Shown in pieces: positions 10,194-20,115 of a stretch of DNA of 64,000 nucleotides. The stretch comes from Hygrophila difformis. Lineage: Eukaryota; Streptophyta; Magnoliopsida; Lamiales; Acanthaceae. The stretch is taken from positions 58,432,915 through 58,496,914 of the forward strand of contig JAOANR010000006.1 of the NCBI GenBank assembly GCA_030278955.1. Reading direction: 5' to 3'. The translations under genes were made by a program, and so were the position numbers. Position 1 is the first letter of the stretch, and each line of letters begins with the position of its first letter. The notes under the pieces are model-generated. The model did not search any database. It worked only from the letters and a program-made list of their open reading frames with translations, and was not told the origin of the DNA.

Positions 10194-10592
10194 CTAAAAC
10201 GAGTGGGCAGGCTCGACCTTGATGGGATCATCCTCATCGCTCGATACATCGATGGGTATGGCGACATTGGGAGCAGGCCCCGGGTTCTGAAGGACCGCTC
10301 CGTCCACGTCCTGGGCTAGGTTAGTCAGTTCCCAGCCTATGGTCTCTATCTGCTCCTCCAAATCATCTCCCTTGTCTTGGAGCTGGGCCACTTGCGCTTG
10401 GAGGTGTGTGACTTGCTCCTGCAGCTGGGTTATGTGATGATGGTCTGTTTCCCTAAGGTGACCCAAATGGGCCAGGTTACCCTCCAACTGTCCTACCCGC
10501 GTTTTGAAGTAATTGATGTGCTGTTGGCCCTCAAGGTATGCGTTCATTAATTTCACCATCAAATTGACCATGTTCGCGTTGGGCTCGGCCAT
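10194..10592 (-). CDS. Small coiled-coil leader ORF (ORF0) of the chromovirus lineage
   Basis: 132 residues starting MAEPNANMVNLM at 10592. It lies between the primer site (10921) and the internal replacement. A central region of repeated Gln/Leu/His heptads (about residues 30-95) predicts a coiled coil, followed by an acidic tail. It is homologous along its length to the ORF at 61578-61913 in the related chromovirus: both have a met-rich start, a GxLxHxGxLRExDHH-type motif and an acidic end. Function unknown. Conservation in both elements at the same position suggests a role in cis packaging, translation control or gag assembly, which is inference. Confidence 0.7.
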   Translation of the reverse strand: MAEPNANMVNLMVKLMNAYLEGQQHINYFKTRVGQLEGNLAHLGHLRETDHHHITQLQEQVTHLQAQVAQLQDKGDDLEEQIETIGWELTNLAQDVDGAVLQNPGPAPNVAIPIDVSSDEDDPIKVEPAHSF

Positions 10593-10920
10593 CTAATGTC
10601 AACAAGGGAGGTTAGAGTTAGACATTTTTCAGGCAAGGTTAAGATATGCACAAATTTAAATCTATATGCAACATGCAAGTGCAAGTCCCTTCCCAGAAAA
10701 AAATTTAGTTTAAAATAAATTGCTAAAGGTTGGGCCTCTATAGTGGGCCAAAATTTAATATTTCTTTGGCTAAGATTTTGGGCTATGTAAAAAGGATTAT
10801 AGATTTTTGGGCTAAAAATAATACTAGTAGTCAAATAAATAATTTTTTTTTAAAAAAAATAACACTTGGGCTTAAAAATATTGGTTTAAAATAATAGTAG
10901 TAGCTTTAAAAATTTTCCGG

Positions 10921-10932
10921 GCTCTGATACCA
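10921..10932 (-). other. Primer binding site, initiator tRNA-Met
   Basis: On the minus strand TGGTATCAGAGC follows the 5' LTR end after three bases. It is complementary to the 3' end of plant initiator tRNA-Met. The same site occurs at 61200 in the related element. Confidence 0.93.
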
Positions 10933-10935
10933 ACT

Positions 10936-13590
10936 TGTAACACCCCGGATTTGATAACCCAGGCCGGGATGTCACCGCCGCATCTCCCTAGCAAGACACG
11001 GCTTCCCGAGCTCGCGAAGGAAATGCAAGGCTTGTGGGTATGAAAAAGACTTAAAACATTTCAAGATTTAGTCCGGAAAATTTATAATACTTAGTACGAT
11101 ATTAGAAATTATCACGTGCGGAAAATAAATAAAGTAAGTGCAGCGGAAAGTAAAATCACGGCCAACATGGCCAAATCCTCGGGTTTAACAGACCCGGTAA
11201 AAACAGTACGATGCAGAAATTTAAAATGTCCATTATGATTTCCCCCAAGTGCATATGCAATGCGTCACTCGACGTACTCTGTAAAAAAAGGAAATGACAA
11301 CGGTTGTCAGTATAAAAATATACTGAGTAAGTTAATCCCTAACTACAAATAAAAGGGGTTACAAGTGTTTAAACTAAAGATTTCGCTTACCGTACGAGAA
11401 TTTAAAAAAAAACATGATTTATCAACAGCGGAAAAATATGATTAAAGAACTTAATTTTAAAAGCGTAATTTAAAGCATAATTTAAGATGCATAAATTTTA
11501 AATACATAATTAAAGACATGATAGATACGATTTAAGCATAATGAAACACTCACACGAGTCTTTTACTTTTCATCCCGTAAACTAAGAAGAGGACACCATA
11601 CCGGGAGATCACTAACGAGGCAATCTCAACATAGGACCACTAACGAGGCAGTCCAAACAATGGGAGACCACTAACGAGGCAGTCTCAAAGATAGTAGGAC
11701 CACTAACGAGGCGATCCACAAATACAGCGCGCGAGATCACTAACGAGGCAATCTCAGATAGTAAGGAGACCACTAACGAGGCAGTCTCAAAGATAATGAT
11801 AGTATGAAGATCGGCTCAGCCTAGTGAACGGGATTTTTCGAAAGTTCGTATTTCAAAGTTATCCAATGGTCGATATCGCGTTTTCATAGTTCGAGTTTTC
11901 TCAAGTTCGAAAAATCCTATTCGAGGCAGTTTACGCCTTTCTTAATTTAAAATTCGTCTTTTCTCCAAAAATTCTGAAACTTTGCCAGTAATTCAAAAAC
12001 ACACACACGAACAACTTTCATGTTTTAAGTTTTTGGAAATAAGGTTCCGAAGTGAGTTGAAATTTGAGTTTATTGCAAAGAATAATTTATGTCTTGAAAA
12101 CTGTTTTCGTCACAGGTTCGTGCAACGCCGATTAAAAATTCATTTCAAAACCAATTGATGTGAAATTTTTACAGTAACTACACGACACATTAAGGAACAA
12201 CTTTCATGTTTTAAGAATTTGGAAATAATGAATTCTTGGTACTCAAAAATCGAGTGCAACTCACTGCATACTCATGGCCCTTAAAACGATTTCAAAACAG
12301 TTTTAAAAACTCGGCCGTTTGACATATCAAATGAACACCAAAATCCGTGAAATTTTATATGCATAATCTAGACACAATTATCTACAACTTTTGTTTAGAA
12401 ATGCAAAGTTAAATCATTCGAAAAATGGGTGAAAAACATGCATCAAGTTGAATGAAGGAATCTGTCACAGAATTAAATTGTTCGGTTCGATACAGAAAGT
12501 TCACGGCGAAAATTGGGATAGCAAACTTAATGTCAACGGCTGAAATTTGGACACAAGATAGATAAAGGTGTTAGGAACAACTTTTATGTTGAAAGGTTTT
12601 CGGTTTGAATTCCCGAAGGTCGAGTTTTTGGCGAGTCCTTAAAATTGGACGAAAATAAGGGTTTTTGAAAACCGATTTTTGTTACAAGCCTATATCTCAA
12701 GATTTAAACAACAAACAACCACGAAAATTTGTGAGTAAGGTTTTAACTTACTTAGGATGATGATAGGGTCGCTGGATTGGGTTTCCGGACGTCCTAGGGT
12801 CACGACGAACGGCCAACTTCCCCGATCGCTTTTTGTTCGTTTTCCGACGGAAAATCGTAGTAAGGAAAAAGGGTTAGGATATGAGTTTCTGAGATCTATG
12901 GACGAATTGAAACTTTGTACAATAGCTTACCAAGAGTCTAGAGGGCAGGGCTTGGTTCCTTTCGCCTTGCCGTCGCCGGAATACTTGCCGGAAAGTGAGC
13001 TCGGAGAGGTTTCGACTTGGAGAGGAGTATTGGAGGTGTTTAGGGTTAGGTTTTCTGAGAGTTAGGGGGAGGGGCGCCCCAAATCTGATCTTATGCCCTT
13101 CCCCATTGTTGTGATCGACTTGCCATTGATGGAGGTCGGATTTTTGGCAAGAAAATCGCCATGGAAGGAAAGTTTACACCTCCTGCACCCTTGGCCGCGC
13201 GGTGGCCGCGCGGCGGCGCGCGGGCAGCGCGGGCCGGCCGGACCGGCCGGTTCGGCGGTCCGCGTGTTTCGTCGGGTCTTCCCTCGCTTTCCCCTATCGG
13301 TTTTCTACGTGTTAGCTCGATTCCCTGGGTCGTCTCCGGTTCGGAATCTTTTCCTTAAACTTGTTACGAGTCCGGCTTATCGTTCGCAACATTTCCGGGT
13401 CCTACTTAGCCTAGTCTAAATTGGTTCCAACATCTCCTATCGTCCTTGTGATCTAATTCGTGATGTATTTTGTGATTTATCTCGTGACTGAACTTAGAAA
13501 TTAGTTCTAAGCTGCCTACGTACCCTGTGAAGGGATCAAGTCATGACGTAGTTCAAAACAATTTGAATTTGTTTTTCCTCGGGTGTTACA
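10936..13590 (-). repeat. 5' LTR of the non-autonomous element (2655 bp)
   Basis: Nearly identical to 3978-6663, and 31 bases shorter because one hairpin unit is missing (array 11605-11788 with six units). Followed at 13591 by the target duplication GGCTT. Confidence 0.95.
11605..11788. repeat. Six-unit hairpin array (partner LTR copy)
   Basis: Same order of stems as 4647-4863, but only one of the two GGA/TCC units. The difference of exactly one unit between sister LTRs shows that copy number changes on the time scale since insertion. Confidence 0.93.
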
Positions 13591-13864
13591 GGCTTGAAGT
13601 GTGGGCTGGATTCATGGGATTTTGGACTGAAAATGTGGTTGGGCTTGGAGTTGGGCCACTGGATTTGTTGGGTTGGATCAATTTGGATTAATACTTTGGA
13701 CCAAATTAAATTAAATCCCCTGCAATTTAAAATTAAGAGTGATTAATGGACCAATTAATTTAATTATAGCAGTAAACAGAAATAAAAATAAATAAACATA
13801 AAAATTAAAAATATATACATCAAAATATAAAATAATATAAATATGTATATTTTATTCCACTTGA
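13591..13864. other. Continuation of the interrupted Athila-type sequence, no gene
   Basis: Starts with the right copy of the target duplication and continues the T/G-rich then AT-rich sequence left off at 3977. No coding potential seen. Confidence 0.6.
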
Positions 13865-14737
13865 TTATTTGGTTTGTGTTCCATTTAATGAACCCGTGTT
13901 CCACTGAATAGACAACACCGAACCAAAATTAATCACGTGTAGGATTTTTAATATTTTTATCATATTTTTGGATTTTTTAACACAAATTAATAAAAATAAT
14001 ACTATTTTTGTGTTTTTCAATACCAGCTTATTATTTATACAAACTTGCATAAATCTGTTAAATTCAACTGCTTTCTTATATAAATGAGACCGAAATGCGA
14101 TCAAATGCCCATGTTTAGACACGGAAATAGATTGAAAATAATGGTCAATTTCGGCCATTATCAGAGTCTCCAGGCTTTCCATCAACCATGCAAAGACGTT
14201 GTTGCCCACGTATGCCATGACTGATTCATCCGTCACCATCTTGTTGATCATTGATATTCCCTGATCGACCTGTTCTTTGTCCAGCTTGCTAAGTAGCATG
14301 AATCCCCTGACAAAGATTGATGCCTTGTGATTGTCATCAATCCCTGGCTTCAGCAATTCACAGGCCCTTTCCTCATTGCCTGCTCCGAATGCTTGTAGGG
14401 CTGGCACGAACTGGAGGTAGTAGTTGCCCGCGTCGACACACTTCTGCATGAGTTCCTCCTTCTCCGCCTCGACTCCTATCTCCCACATCTTAACGATTGT
14501 GGTCTCTAGTTCGCATCTCTTGTACACAATGGGGAGATCACTAGCTGCCTTGAACCTCTTGCACACCTTTTTGACAGCGAACACCTTCTTGATGTTATCA
14601 TCTCCTATGCGGGAGAGGATTTCTCCGAGAAGTTCCATTGGTAGGTCTAGTAGTTCAAGCCTGTCTTGTTCTAGAGCTGGATCCAGTAGGATGATGTCCC
14701 CGACACTCTCAGTAGGATTAGACGAAGAAGACGCCAT
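13865..14737 (-). CDS. F-box protein, SCF substrate-receptor type, within repeat DNA
   Basis: 290 codons from the ATG at 14737, which follows a TATA box (14884-14889) by about 150 bases. Seen: a serine-rich N-terminus, then an F-box at about residues 30-72 (LDLPMELLGEILSRIGDD, KKVCKRFKAASDLP), then a helical region with FVPALQAFGAGNEERACELL and NVFAWLMESLETLIM. Established: F-box proteins bind SKP1 and bring substrates to SCF ubiquitin ligases; the closest match I recall is the Arabidopsis At2g35280-like group with Sel1-like helices. The last 40-50 residues are AT-rich and look like read-through into non-conserved DNA. Upstream lies a palindrome cluster (14905-15540). A 3' piece of the same gene recurs at 26797-27046, so it is probably part of, or copied with, the Athila-type repeat. 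Expression is unproven. Confidence 0.7.
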   Translation of the reverse strand: MASSSSNPTESVGDIILLDPALEQDRLELLDLPMELLGEILSRIGDDNIKKVFAVKKVCKRFKAASDLPIVYKRCELETTIVKMWEIGVEAEKEELMQKCVDAGNYYLQFVPALQAFGAGNEERACELLKPGIDDNHKASIFVRGFMLLSKLDKEQVDQGISMINKMVTDESVMAYVGNNVFAWLMESLETLIMAEIDHYFQSISVSKHGHLIAFRSHLYKKAVEFNRFMQVCINNKLVLKNTKIVLFLLICVKKSKNMIKILKILHVINFGSVLSIQWNTGSLNGTQTK

Positions 14738-14882
14738 TTCGAAAGCTTTGGACGGATTCCAACGGGGTAAAGCTTGGATACGAGCTCTGGTTTCGCGAGG
14801 AAGACGAAGTTCGCGAGAGGGGGTTCTGGGGATTGTTCTAAGTGTGGAGGGTGAAAGTGGGGGAAAAGAGGGGGAAAAGGGA

Positions 14883-14890
14883 ATATATAA
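14883..14890 (-). promoter_or_regulatory. TATA box of the F-box gene
   Basis: TATATA on the minus strand, preceded by a palindrome half-site (14909) and followed by a C/T-rich leader to the ATG at 14737. Spacing fits a plant core promoter. Confidence 0.55.
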
Positions 14891-14904
14891 GGTTTGGGAC
14901 AGGG

Positions 14905-15540
14905 GAGCAATTCGGTCTATGGGAGACCGAATCATCAAGTCGGTCTAGACCGAATTGATGTGGTCTTCAAGTGTCTATGAGAGATTCGGTCTCTTAGGCC
15001 AATTCGGTCTAGACCGAATTGGCATGGAGACCAAATTGAGAGGAAAAAACAAGCAAACACTTACTGTAATGTGGACTTTTGAAGTCAATTTGGTCTAGAC
15101 CGAATTGGTCTAGAGACCGAATTACAGCAAGAAGACCGAATTTGGGTACCTTGGAAAATAAAAATAAAAAAATAAAAAATAAATAAAAAGGGATGTGCTC
15201 TTGTGAGACAATTCGGGCTATATGGGCAGTTCGGTCTAGACCGAATTGCCTTATAGATCGAATTGCTCACTTGCTAGAATAAAAGTAAGGAATCAAAATG
15301 CCTTTTGTAGATTAATTCGGTCTATTCAAAGTCAATTCGGTGTAAACCGAATTGATATAGACCGAATTACTTACTTGGCCAAATTTACGCAAGGATGGAG
15401 CATGCGTCTTGGGAAGTAAATTCGGTCTCTTAGGCCAATTCGGTCTAGACCGAATTGGCTTGGAGATCGCATTGGTTAAAATTTCCAAGGCACACCTCCG
15501 ATGCAATCTGTTTCAAACAATTCGATTTAGACCGAATTGA
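14905..15540. repeat. Palindrome cluster, unit AATTCGGTCTAGACCGAATT
   Basis: Perfect 20-base palindromes at 15001-15020 and 15437-15456, and variants at 14909, 14940, 15087, 15229, 15316 and 15519. Several are flanked by further half-sites that pair with each other, for example from 14984 to 15037, giving palindromes nested in palindromes. Not tandem: spacers differ. Small ORFs over it are translations of the repeat. Confidence 0.9.
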
Positions 15541-15544
15541 TTTG

Positions 15545-16015
15545 AGATACAAAATAGATCGCATTCAACACTTAGAAAAATTTTGAAAATTTTCAATTTT
15601 ACCATTTTCTGAAATTATGGATTTTCTTAAAAATCAGCATACTGAAAACACATATTTAAACAGGAATATTACTCTATGATAATAATTTGCTTGCATAATT
15701 TAGGTTGGATTAACACCCTCATTTTATGGATTTATTCCGGATTTTAGATTTCTCTAAATTCCGAGATTACTCTCCATTAAATTTAGTATTAATTCAACTG
15801 AGAACCTGGTTTTTGGAGCTTTATCTTTCTTTTTGTTGGTTCCATGAATTCCTGCAAGACAAACATAAGAAAATCATTAAATTTTCTTCGAATATCAACA
15901 TCCTCACATTTAGAGTCTTAGTACTCTAAATGTTTAGTTGATTTTTGGATACTTATCGCTCGAGAAAAATAAATATGTAATAAATAATTAAATAGATATA
16001 TATATATATATATAT
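15545..16015. other. AT-rich 3' flank of Athila pol, possible env splice acceptor
   Basis: No intact gene. On the minus strand CTTGCAG/GAATTC followed by an ATG near 15846 with a short lysine-rich reading frame could be the remnant of the spliced env-like ORF that Athila elements carry after pol; this is a weak inference. The left LTR boundary and polypurine tract could not be found. Confidence 0.3.
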
Positions 16016-18226
16016 TTATTGAGCATAGGCCGGCTCTGATGTCGTTTGAACTTCTTTTTCAGGGTCGAACTGTCCTGGGTACTCCTTCAGTCTTTGTCTA
16101 TTCACCACCAGCTCTCCCTTGTTAGTTCGAATCCTGACAGCTCCACTTTCAAACACGTGCATCACTTCGTATGGCCCTTCCCATCTGGATCTAAGCTTTC
16201 CGGGGAATAGCTTCAACCTAGAATTGAATAACAAGACATTTTGGACAACATAGAAGTGTTTAGACTTTATACGACGATCGTGTAACTTCTGGGTCCGCTC
16301 TTTGTAAATCCTCGAGCTTTCATAAGCTTGCGCTCGTATTTCCTCAATTTCATTGAGGTCCAACTTGCGTTTACTCTGAGCAACTCGTGGGTCAAAATTA
16401 AGCGTTTTTTCGGCCCAGTAAGCCTTATGCTCTAGTTCTACGGGCAAATGACAAGCTTTCCCAAAGACAAGCCTGTATGGAGACATCCCGATGGGAGTCT
16501 TGAATGCAGTTCGGTATGCCCATAGAGCATCATTGAGTTTATGTGACCAGTCTTTGCGGGTTATCTCCACAGTGGCCTCGAGTATGTGTTTGATTTCGCG
16601 GTTTGATACCTCGACTTGGCCACTGGTTTGGGGATGATAAGGCGTGCCGATCTTGTGGAGAATCCCACTTCTGCTCATGAGATTTGCAAAAGCTTTGTTA
16701 ACAAAGTGGGTTCCTCCATCAGATATGATTACCCTAGGTACACCAAATCTATTGAAAATATTATTTTTCAAAAATTTGATGACTTGGTGACCATCGTTGG
16801 TTGGCAGTGCAACCGCCTCGACCCACTTGGACACGTAATCGACAGCTACCAAGATGTAGTGATTCCCATCAGATGTCGGGAATAGTCCCATGAAGTCAAT
16901 ACCCCATACATCGAAAATCTCAAGGATGAGAATTCCTTTTTGAGGCATTTCATCCCTCTTGGAGATATTCCCTAATCTTTGGCATCTGTCGCAAGCCTTA
17001 ACAAACGCCCTGCAATCCTCGTAAATGGTAGGCCAATAGAAACCACACTCGAGCACCTTGTGAGCTGTTCGAGTGGGGCCATGATGACCTCCATATTCCG
17101 ACTCATGACATTTTTTATCGATTTGATAAGCCTCGTGCTCAGTTACACATCGTCTAATAATCGAATCTGCACAATGCTTAAAGAGGTAAGGATCTTCCCA
17201 GAAGTAGCCAACTACATCTTGGTTGAACCTTGCTTTCTGTTTCTTGTTCTGGAATGGTGGGGTTATTCCACAAGCTAAAAAGTTAGCAATGTCGGAAAAC
17301 CATGGACAAGCTTGATCATGAAGGTGCAAGGCAAACAGTTGCTCATCCGGAAAATTCTCATTGACGACTATCTCATTTTTATCATTTTCTATTCGAGACA
17401 AATGGTCAACAGCGCCATTGTCTCTGCCTTTTCTATCTTTTATTATGATATCAAATTCCTGTAACAAAAGTACCCACCTGATTAATCGAGGTTTGGCATC
17501 TTGTTTGCTGAACAAGTATCTCAGTGCAGCGTGATCGGTGTATACTATGGTTTTCGTACCAATGAGGTATTGTCTGAATTTATCAAACGCGAAAACCACA
17601 GCATACATCTCTTTCTCCGTGGTGGTGTAATTGACTTGGGCTTCAGTTAGGGCATGACTTGCGTAATGAATCACGCAGTGCCTCCCTTCCTTATGTTGCC
17701 CAAGAACTGCACCCAAGGCGAGATCACTTGCATCGCACATTACCTCGAAAGGTATTGACCAATCGGGTTGTTGCACTATTGGAGCAGAAATCAACATCTT
17801 CTTGAGCGTGTCAAAGGCTTGAACACACGCTTCATTTATTAAGAAAGAATTTTCTTTACAAAGCAAATTAGTGAGCGGCTTGGCAATTTTAGAAAAATCT
17901 TTAATGAATCTCCGGTAAAAACCGGCATGCCCTAAGAAACTCCTAACTGCTTTTATTGAGTTTGGCAATGGAAGGTTGGATATGACTGAGACTTTGGCCC
18001 TATCGACTTCGATGCCTGCGCGCGAGATGCGGTGACCCAACACTATTCCTTCGGTGACCATGAAATGGCACTTCTCCCAGTTCAAAACTAGGTTAGTGTC
18101 CTCACATCTTTTTAAAATTTTTGCAAGATTTGTCAAACATTCATCAAAAGTATCTCCATACACAGAGGAGTCATCCATGAAAACTTCAATGCATTTTTCG
18201 ATAAATTCTGAGAAGATAAACATCAT
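16016..18226 (-). pseudogene. Athila pol, part 2: RT C-terminus, RNase H, integrase
   Basis: 736-codon open stretch. Seen: the reverse transcriptase catalytic box as FMDD ([13 protein letters not shown]), thumb with [12 protein letters not shown], RNase H with [15 protein letters not shown] and [11 protein letters not shown], integrase zinc-binding region with [10 protein letters not shown] and CDRCQRLG, and the integrase core D/D/E in [16 protein letters not shown] and [11 protein letters not shown]. These motifs are all intact. The stretch is separated from part 1 by a one-base shift and stops between 18226 and 18376, including a likely CGA to TGA change just before CMM. It therefore cannot be translated as one protein with part 1. 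Confidence 0.9.
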
Positions 18227-18375
18227 GCATCACTGAAAAGTGGCAGGCGCATTGCAAAGTCCAAAAGGCATGCGCCTGTACGCAAAAGTTCCATACGGGC
18301 ACGTGAAAGTGTCTTATCATGATCTTCACTAGCTATTACAATTTGATTGTAACCAGAGTACCCATCCAAAAAGCA

Positions 18376-20097
18376 TTAATACTCCCTCCCGGCCAACCTC
18401 TCCAGCATCTGATCAATGAACGGCAAGGGAAAATGATCCTTCCGCGTAGCGGTTTTAAGCTTCCGGTAGTCGATGCAAACTCTCCAACCGGTTACTGGAC
18501 GTGTCGCCACTTCTTCTCCTTGCTCATTAGTCGTTATGCACATCCCCCCACGCTTGGGTACTACCTGCACTGGGCTAACCCATTTGCTATCAGATATAGG
18601 ATAGATGATACCAGCATCTAAGAGCTTGATAACTTCTTTCCTTACCACTTCTTGCATGTGGGGGTTCAGACGCCTTTGTGGTTGCCTAGAGGGCTTGTAC
18701 TCCTCTTCCATTAAAATTCTGTGCATGCAAACAGAGGGGCTTATTCCTTTTATATCAGAAATGGTCCACCCAATTGCATGTACATATTTATTTAGAATGT
18801 CTACCAGATCTTTTTCTTGTTCTTGTGTCAGCTTGGCTGACACAATTACCGGTAATCTTTTATATTCAGCAAGAAAAACGTACTTAAGATGATCCGGAAG
18901 TATTTTCAGTTCAAGCTCTGGCGGACATTCAACGGAAGACAGTAATTTGTGAGAAATGGTTGGGGGTGAAAGATCAGATTTACCTTCAGGACCCTGTGTC
19001 AGTACAGGGTCCACTTCCTCTTCCGTGATGCTCTCCTCCTCCTTCGGAGTGAATTCAACACCGTCGAATTCTTCAAGATCCCCAGTGATAGGATCTTCGA
19101 AGTGGACAGCGTTGCAGCTTCTTTCTTGCTCGGCACCTTCAGGCGTCAGTACCTGTTTTGAAACTTCGTCCGTCATCACAGTCATAGAGTCTATGCTCTC
19201 ATCCTTACTCCTACTTTCTATTACATCAAACATGGAACAAGATCCCTTATTCGGGAATTTCTGCAGCTGCTCCATGTCAAAGGAGATTTCTCTATTGTCG
19301 ACCCTCAATGTGACTCTTCCAGATGTGGCATCAATTAGTGCACCGCCAGTGGCAAGAAACGGGCGTCCCAGGATAAGTGGTATTTCAGAGTCCTCTTCAA
19401 TGTCAAGGATGATGAAGTCAACAGGGAAAAGAACTTGGCCAGTTTTGACTACCACATCCTTGAGGATTCCTACGGGCATAGTGATTGATCTGTCTGCCAG
19501 TTGCAGTTTCATCTTGACCGGTTCAATCTCTCCGAGCCTTAGGCGAATTGCCATGGCTAGAGGCATCGCGTTGATGCTGGATCCTAAATCACATAACCCC
19601 ATGCTCACTTTGGCCTTTCCAATCTGTACTGGTAGCGTGCAACATCCAGGGTCCTCTTTCTTTTCGGGCAGTTTCCTCTGAACTATGGCACTGCATGTGC
19701 TGTTGAGAATGATCACCTCCTCCTGCTCTACCTGCCTTTTCCCTGAAATCAATTCTTTTAAGAACTTAGCATTGGTGGGCATTTCTGAAATCATTTCAAC
19801 GAGAGGAATGGTTATCTCTACAGATTTTAACCGTTCTAGAAGTTTCTTAAATTTAAGGTCATGTTCCTTATTTTTAAGACGTGCGGGGTATGGCACCCTT
19901 GGCATGTACTTATTATTATCAATTTTTGGTGGTAAAGAGAATGAAGCTGTACCTTCACCCATACCCTTTTCAGCTTCAGTTGCAGCTTCAGCCTGCGGAT
20001 TTGCTGTATCAGATTTATCTTTTACCAACTCAACACTTTCATCTCCTTCAACCTTTTCCTTTTCCTTTTCCACCTCCAATGAAACCTTTACTTTCAT
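18376..20097 (-). pseudogene. Athila pol, part 1: protease and RT N-terminus
   Basis: 573-codon stretch. Seen: a charged linker, then the aspartic protease with LCDLGSSINAMPL (the D-L-G form of Athila) and the second protease box IPLILGRPFLATGG, an acidic linker, then RT fingers with LDAGIIYPISDSKWVSPVQVVPK and WRVCIDYRKLK. It ends at a TAA (18376-18378) within the conserved segment that continues GYSGYNQI on the other side of the stop. In frame with gag, from which it is separated only by one TGA. Confidence 0.9.
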
Positions 20098-20115
20098 CGC
20101 TTTCTTCTTCGCAGA

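Larger units (their letters stand above)
3978..13590 (-). mobile_element. Non-autonomous chromovirus-derived LTR retrotransposon
   Basis: Seen: two nearly identical LTRs (3978-6663 and 10936-13590) start TGTAACACC and end GGTGTTACA, and the element is flanked by the 5-bp duplication GGCTT (3973-3977 and 13591-13595). The primer site lies left of the right LTR and the polypurine tract right of the left LTR, so the element reads on the minus strand. Inside are only a small leader ORF (10194-10592) and the last part of pol with a chromodomain (6687-6998). Protease, reverse transcriptase, RNase H and the integrase core are missing. Between about 7000 and 10050 sits other DNA with an intact ORF on the opposite strand (8040-9374). 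LTR ends and primer site match the chromovirus at 58611, so inferred mobilisation is in trans by that lineage. The LTRs differ by few substitutions plus one 31-bp hairpin unit, so insertion was recent. Confidence 0.93.

Noticed and set aside
13591..16015. 3' LTR of the Athila element assigned with exact ends
   Set aside because: No terminal match to 22157 and no polypurine tract could be found, and the hairpin families differ from the right LTR; left as related sequence only.
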